A stretch of DNA of 57,309 nt from an uncultured Roseateles sp. (GTDB lineage: Bacteria; Pseudomonadota; Gammaproteobacteria; Burkholderiales; Burkholderiaceae): assembly GCA_946886855.1 (NCBI GenBank), contig CAMPJJ010000024.1, positions 1 to 57,309 of the forward strand, in the 5' to 3' direction. The notes under the pieces are model-generated. The model ran no database searches and was not told where the DNA came from. It saw only the letters and a list, made by a program, of their open reading frames with translations. This document shows positions 54,598-57,309 of this stretch, piece by piece. Each line of letters starts with the position of its first letter. Within the stretch, counting starts at the first letter, position 1. The translations under genes were made by a program, and so were the position numbers.

Positions 54598-55856
54598 CGG
54601 TCAATTTCACCGAACACGATGTCCATCGTGCCGATCACGGCCACCGCGTCGGCAATCATGTGTCCGCGGGCCATCTCGTCCAGCGCGGCCAGGTGCGAAT
54701 AGCCCGGCGCGCGGATCTTCAGCCGGTACGGCTTGTTGGCGCCGTCGCTGATCAGGTAGATGCCGAACTCGCCCTTGGGGTGCTCGACCGATGCGTAGGC
54801 CTCGCCCTCGGGGACGCGGAAACCTTCGGTGAACAGCTTGAAGTGGTGGATCAGCTCTTCCATGCTGGTCTTCATCGCCACGCGGCTCGGAGGAGCGACC
54901 TTGTGGTTGTCGGTGATGACCGGACCCGGGTTCGCCTTGAGCCACTTCACGCACTGCTGGACGATGCGGTTGGACTGGCGCATCTCCTCGACGCGCACGC
55001 AGTAGCGGTCGTAGGTGTCGCCGTTGGTGCCGATGGGGATGTCGAAGTCCATCTTGCCGTAGACGTCGTACGGCTGCGTCTTGCGCGTGTCCCACGCGAT
55101 GCCGGAGCCGCGCAGCATCGGGCCGGTCAGGCCCAGGTTCAGCGCGCGCTCGGGCGTGACGACGCCGATGCCGACGGTGCGCTGCTTCCAGATGCGGTTG
55201 TCGGTCAGCAGCGTCTCGTAGTCGTCGACGTTGGCCGGGAAGCGCTTGCAGAAGTCCTCGATGAAGTCCAGCAGCGAACCCTGGCGGTTCTCGTTGAGCT
55301 TGTCGATCGCCTTCTGGTTCTTGATCTTGCTGACCTTGTACTGCGGCATCGCGTCCGGCAGGTCGCGGTACACGCCGCCCGGACGGAAGTAGGCCGCGTG
55401 CATGCGCGCGCCCGAGACCGCCTCGTACATGTCGAAGATGTCCTCACGCTCGCGGAAGCAGTAGATGAGGATGTTCATGGCACCGCAGTCGATGCCGTGC
55501 GCGCCCAGCCAGAGCAGGTGGTTCAGGATGCGGGTCAGCTCGCCGAACATCACGCGGATGTACTGCGCGCGCTCCGGCACTTCCAGGCCGAGCATCTTCT
55601 CGATGGCCAGGCAGTAGGCGTGCTCGTTGGACATCATCGACACGTAGTCGAGGCGGTCCATGTAGGGCAGCGACTGGATGAAGGTCTTGGTCTCGGCCAG
55701 CTTCTCGGTGGCGCGGTGCAGCAGGCCGATGTGCGGGTCGGCGCGCTGGATGACTTCCCCGTCCAGCTCCAGCACCAGGCGCAGCACGCCGTGCGCGGCC
55801 GGATGCTGCGGCCCGAAGTTCAGGGTGTAGTTCTTGATTTCGGCTGGCATGCTCAC
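54594..55856 (-). CDS. nuoD: NADH-quinone oxidoreductase subunit D
   Basis: 420 aa, the 49-kDa subunit homologue derived from [NiFe] hydrogenase. [22 protein letters not shown] carries the quinone-site His, and [18 protein letters not shown] follows. Near the C-terminus [23 protein letters not shown] and [15 protein letters not shown] are conserved. Together with NuoB it forms the ubiquinone-reduction pocket. ATG overlaps the nuoC stop (4 nt). Confidence 0.98.
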   Translation of the reverse strand: MSMPAEIKNYTLNFGPQHPAAHGVLRLVLELDGEVIQRADPHIGLLHRATEKLAETKTFIQSLPYMDRLDYVSMMSNEHAYCLAIEKMLGLEVPERAQYIRVMFGELTRILNHLLWLGAHGIDCGAMNILIYCFREREDIFDMYEAVSGARMHAAYFRPGGVYRDLPDAMPQYKVSKIKNQKAIDKLNENRQGSLLDFIEDFCKRFPANVDDYETLLTDNRIWKQRTVGIGVVTPERALNLGLTGPMLRGSGIAWDTRKTQPYDVYGKMDFDIPIGTNGDTYDRYCVRVEEMRQSNRIVQQCVKWLKANPGPVITDNHKVAPPSRVAMKTSMEELIHHFKLFTEGFRVPEGEAYASVEHPKGEFGIYLISDGANKPYRLKIRAPGYSHLAALDEMARGHMIADAVAVIGTMDIVFGEIDR

Positions 55857-56449
55857 AGGCCCCCGTAGTTGTCTTCGCGGATCACGCGCGGCGTGATCTC
55901 GCGCGGCTCGATGGTCACCGGCTGGTAGATCACGCGCTTCTGCTCGGGGTCGTACCGCATCTCGACATGGCCCGTCACCGGGAAGTCCTTGCGCATCGGG
56001 TGGCCGATGAAACCGTAATCGGTCAGGATGCGACGAAGGTCTTCATGACCCTCGAAGATGATCCCGTAGAGGTCGAACGCTTCGCGCTCGAACCAGTTGG
56101 CGGCATTCCAGATCGGCGTCACGGCCGCGACCGACGGGAAGTCGTCCTCCGGCGCGAAGACCTTCAGGCGCAGGCGCCAGTTCTTGTTGATCGACAGCAG
56201 GTGGGTGACGACCGCGAAACGCGCGCCTTCGTAGGCGCCGTCCTTGTAGGCGGAGTAGTCCACGCCGCACAGGTCGATCAGCTGCTCGAAGCGCAGCTCC
56301 GAGTGGTCCCGCAGCAGCTTGGCGACGTTGAAGTAATCCTTGGCCGCGACGGTGATCGTGATTTCACCCAGCTCGCGCTTGAACGCGACGATCTGGTCGC
56401 CCAGCACGCTGTGCAGGGCCGCCTGCAGGGTGTCGAGTTTGATGGTCAT
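55853..56449 (-). CDS. nuoC: NADH-quinone oxidoreductase subunit C
   Basis: 198 aa, the 30-kDa subunit. The signature [26 protein letters not shown] and [18 protein letters not shown] are clear. nuoC and nuoD are separate genes here, unlike the fused nuoCD of E. coli, as usual in betaproteobacteria. Gap to nuoB is 20 nt. Confidence 0.97.
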   Translation of the reverse strand: MTIKLDTLQAALHSVLGDQIVAFKRELGEITITVAAKDYFNVAKLLRDHSELRFEQLIDLCGVDYSAYKDGAYEGARFAVVTHLLSINKNWRLRLKVFAPEDDFPSVAAVTPIWNAANWFEREAFDLYGIIFEGHEDLRRILTDYGFIGHPMRKDFPVTGHVEMRYDPEQKRVIYQPVTIEPREITPRVIREDNYGGL

Positions 56450-56469
56450 GGGGGTCTGCCTGCTTCTGC

Positions 56470-56946
56470 TCAGCGAGCGATGGTGTTCTCGCGGCGGATC
56501 TTGGCCTGCAGCTGCAGGATGCCGTAGAGCAGCGCCTCGGCGGTCGGCGGACAGCCCGGGACATAGACGTCGACCGGGACGATGCGGTCACAGCCGCGCA
56601 CCACCGAATAGCTGTAGTGGTAGTAGCCGCCGCCGTTCGCGCAGCTGCCCATCGAGAGCACCCAGCGCGGCTCGGCCATCTGGTCGTAGACCTTGCGCAG
56701 CGCCGGCGCCATCTTGTTGCACAGCGTGCCCGCCACGATCATCAGGTCGGACTGGCGCGGGCTGGGACGGAACAGCATGCCGAAGCGGTCGATGTCGTAG
56801 CGGGCGGCGCCCGCGTGCATCATCTCGACCGCGCAGCAGGCGAGACCGAAGGTCATCGGCCACAACGAACCGGTCTTGGACCAGTTCACCAGCTTGTCCA
56901 GCTGGGTGGTCATGAAGCCTTCCTTCATTACGCCTTCGTTACCCAT
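56470..56946 (-). CDS. nuoB: NADH-quinone oxidoreductase subunit B
   Basis: 158 aa. Ligands of the terminal [4Fe-4S] cluster N2 are the adjacent C37-C38 ([11 protein letters not shown]), C102 (GSCANGG) and C132 ([11 protein letters not shown]). The start [22 protein letters not shown] resembles other betaproteobacterial NuoB proteins, so ATG 56946 is preferred. It lies 171 nt from nuoA, the largest gap in the operon, with a hairpin between. Confidence 0.97.
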   Translation of the reverse strand: MGNEGVMKEGFMTTQLDKLVNWSKTGSLWPMTFGLACCAVEMMHAGAARYDIDRFGMLFRPSPRQSDLMIVAGTLCNKMAPALRKVYDQMAEPRWVLSMGSCANGGGYYHYSYSVVRGCDRIVPVDVYVPGCPPTAEALLYGILQLQAKIRRENTIAR

Positions 56947-57039
56947 ATCGAATTCCCATCTTTCGAGATCAGCGGAGAAGGCGCGTCGGACTGCGGTCGT
57001 CGCATTAACGCCGCGTTGACGCGTTGCCCTTCCCTAACG

Positions 57040-57067
57040 GACACGCGCCCGAAACGGGCGCCGTGTC
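57040..57067 (-). promoter_or_regulatory. Strong hairpin in the nuoA-nuoB intergenic gap
   Basis: GACACGCGCCCG and CGGGCGCCGTGTC (plus strand) pair over 12 bp with one bulged C around an AAA loop. In the nuo transcript it follows the nuoA stop by about 50 nt and is 94 nt before nuoB. There is no U-run, so it is better read as an mRNA processing or stability element, or an attenuator, than as a full terminator, because the downstream genes must be expressed. Confidence 0.5.
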
Positions 57068-57117
57068 TTCATGCGTTCACGGATCCGGCGCGTCATCGCG
57101 GATCCGCGGTCAGGTCG

Positions 57118-57309
57118 TCACTCCCAGTCGAGCGCGCCCTTCTTCCATTCGTAGGCGAAGCCCACGACCAGGATGCCCAGGAAGATCATCATCGCCCAGA
57201 AGCCCGTCGGACCGATCTCGCGCAGCGAGACCGCCCACGGGAACAGGAAGGCGATTTCCAGATCGAAGAGGATGAAGAGGATGGCGACGAGGTAGTAGCG
57301 CACGTCGAA
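57118..57309 (-). CDS. nuoA: NADH-quinone oxidoreductase subunit A, C-terminal part
   Basis: The frame stays open to the right edge. The visible 63 residues begin [27 protein letters not shown], the conserved second half of NuoA including the membrane Asp/Glu pair (FDLE), followed by a third helix and the usual end [12 protein letters not shown]. The GTG at 57303 is an internal valine and not a start; about half of the protein (full length near 119 aa) lies outside. NuoA is a small three-helix subunit next to the quinone site and the first gene of the operon. Confidence 0.96.
   Translation of the reverse strand, partial: FDVRYYLVAILFILFDLEIAFLFPWAVSLREIGPTGFWAMMIFLGILVVGFAYEWKKGALDWE

Noticed and set aside
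50590..54702. Plus-strand open frame of 1370 codons opposite nuoG, nuoF and nuoE
   Set aside because: Same reason: the conserved iron-sulfur proteins on the minus strand explain the region.
57078..57107. Two GGATCC palindromes forming a second hairpin near nuoA
   Set aside because: The stem is only about 7 bp with a long loop and the palindromes are short, so chance is likely in GC-rich DNA.

Overview
The window is chromosomal DNA of a high-GC betaproteobacterium of the order Burkholderiales, probably the Roseateles/Mitsuaria/Rubrivivax-Leptothrix group. The evidence is the GC-rich codon use, betaproteobacterial-type protein sequences, and a 14-gene nuo operon whose tail is DUF2818, a Nudix hydrolase and DUF1178. 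The genus is an inference. No rRNA, tRNA, CRISPR array, transposase or integrase was seen.

Layout. (1) 1-2692, minus strand: two consecutive secreted YD-repeat (RHS-type) genes, the second cut off by the window edge. (2) 3060-8046: small mixed genes on both strands: a RidA-fold protein without the usual arginine, a GNAT acetyltransferase, an EstB-like serine hydrolase, a CHMI isomerase, a GrpB-family protein, a hemolysin-III membrane protein and two unknowns. (3) 8080-11664: an NHL-propeller lipoprotein and an internally duplicated membrane protein. (4) 11774-21865, all plus strand: an ECF sigma factor, a Ser/Thr kinase with a TPR-like sensor region, a PAP2 membrane phosphatase, then a close-packed trio: a lipoprotein, a trypsin-like protease fused to a SleB-type wall hydrolase, and a large membrane protein ending in a peptidoglycan-binding-like segment and an NlpC/P60-like amidase. 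(5) 21956-34114: YciI-like, AlkB, a diguanylate cyclase, a DUF2235 hydrolase with membrane segments, a DUF4124-like protein, a phytase-esterase-like lipoprotein, a class C beta-lactamase, a DUF5329 protein, a chromate transporter and a PD-(D/E)XK-like protein. (6) 34126-40975: a propeller/KAP P-loop NTPase fusion, a HAD acid phosphatase and gamma-glutamyltranspeptidase. (7) 41057-57309, all minus strand: DUF1178, Nudix, DUF2818 and nuoN to nuoA (nuoA partial), encoding respiratory complex I.

The nuo genes encode one complex. NuoEFG form the NADH-oxidising module, NuoBCDI the quinone-reducing arm, and NuoAHJKLMN the proton-pumping membrane arm. Genes are separated by 4-nt overlaps or gaps of about 12-31 nt, apart from 79 nt at nuoI-nuoJ and 171 nt at nuoB-nuoA; the latter gap holds a strong hairpin.

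The best candidates for an undescribed system are the 16197-21865 envelope cassette and the KAP/propeller fusion at 34126-38070. In the cassette, two peptidoglycan-hydrolase domains lie in proteins with no visible export signal or with a predicted cytoplasmic C-terminus. The fusion places ten Asp-box motifs between two membrane segments ahead of a cytoplasmic KAP ATPase. Simple tandem repeats are frequent, including a 13-unit, 8-bp array at 27335-27438, and a REP-like palindrome overlaps the likely start of a lipoprotein gene.
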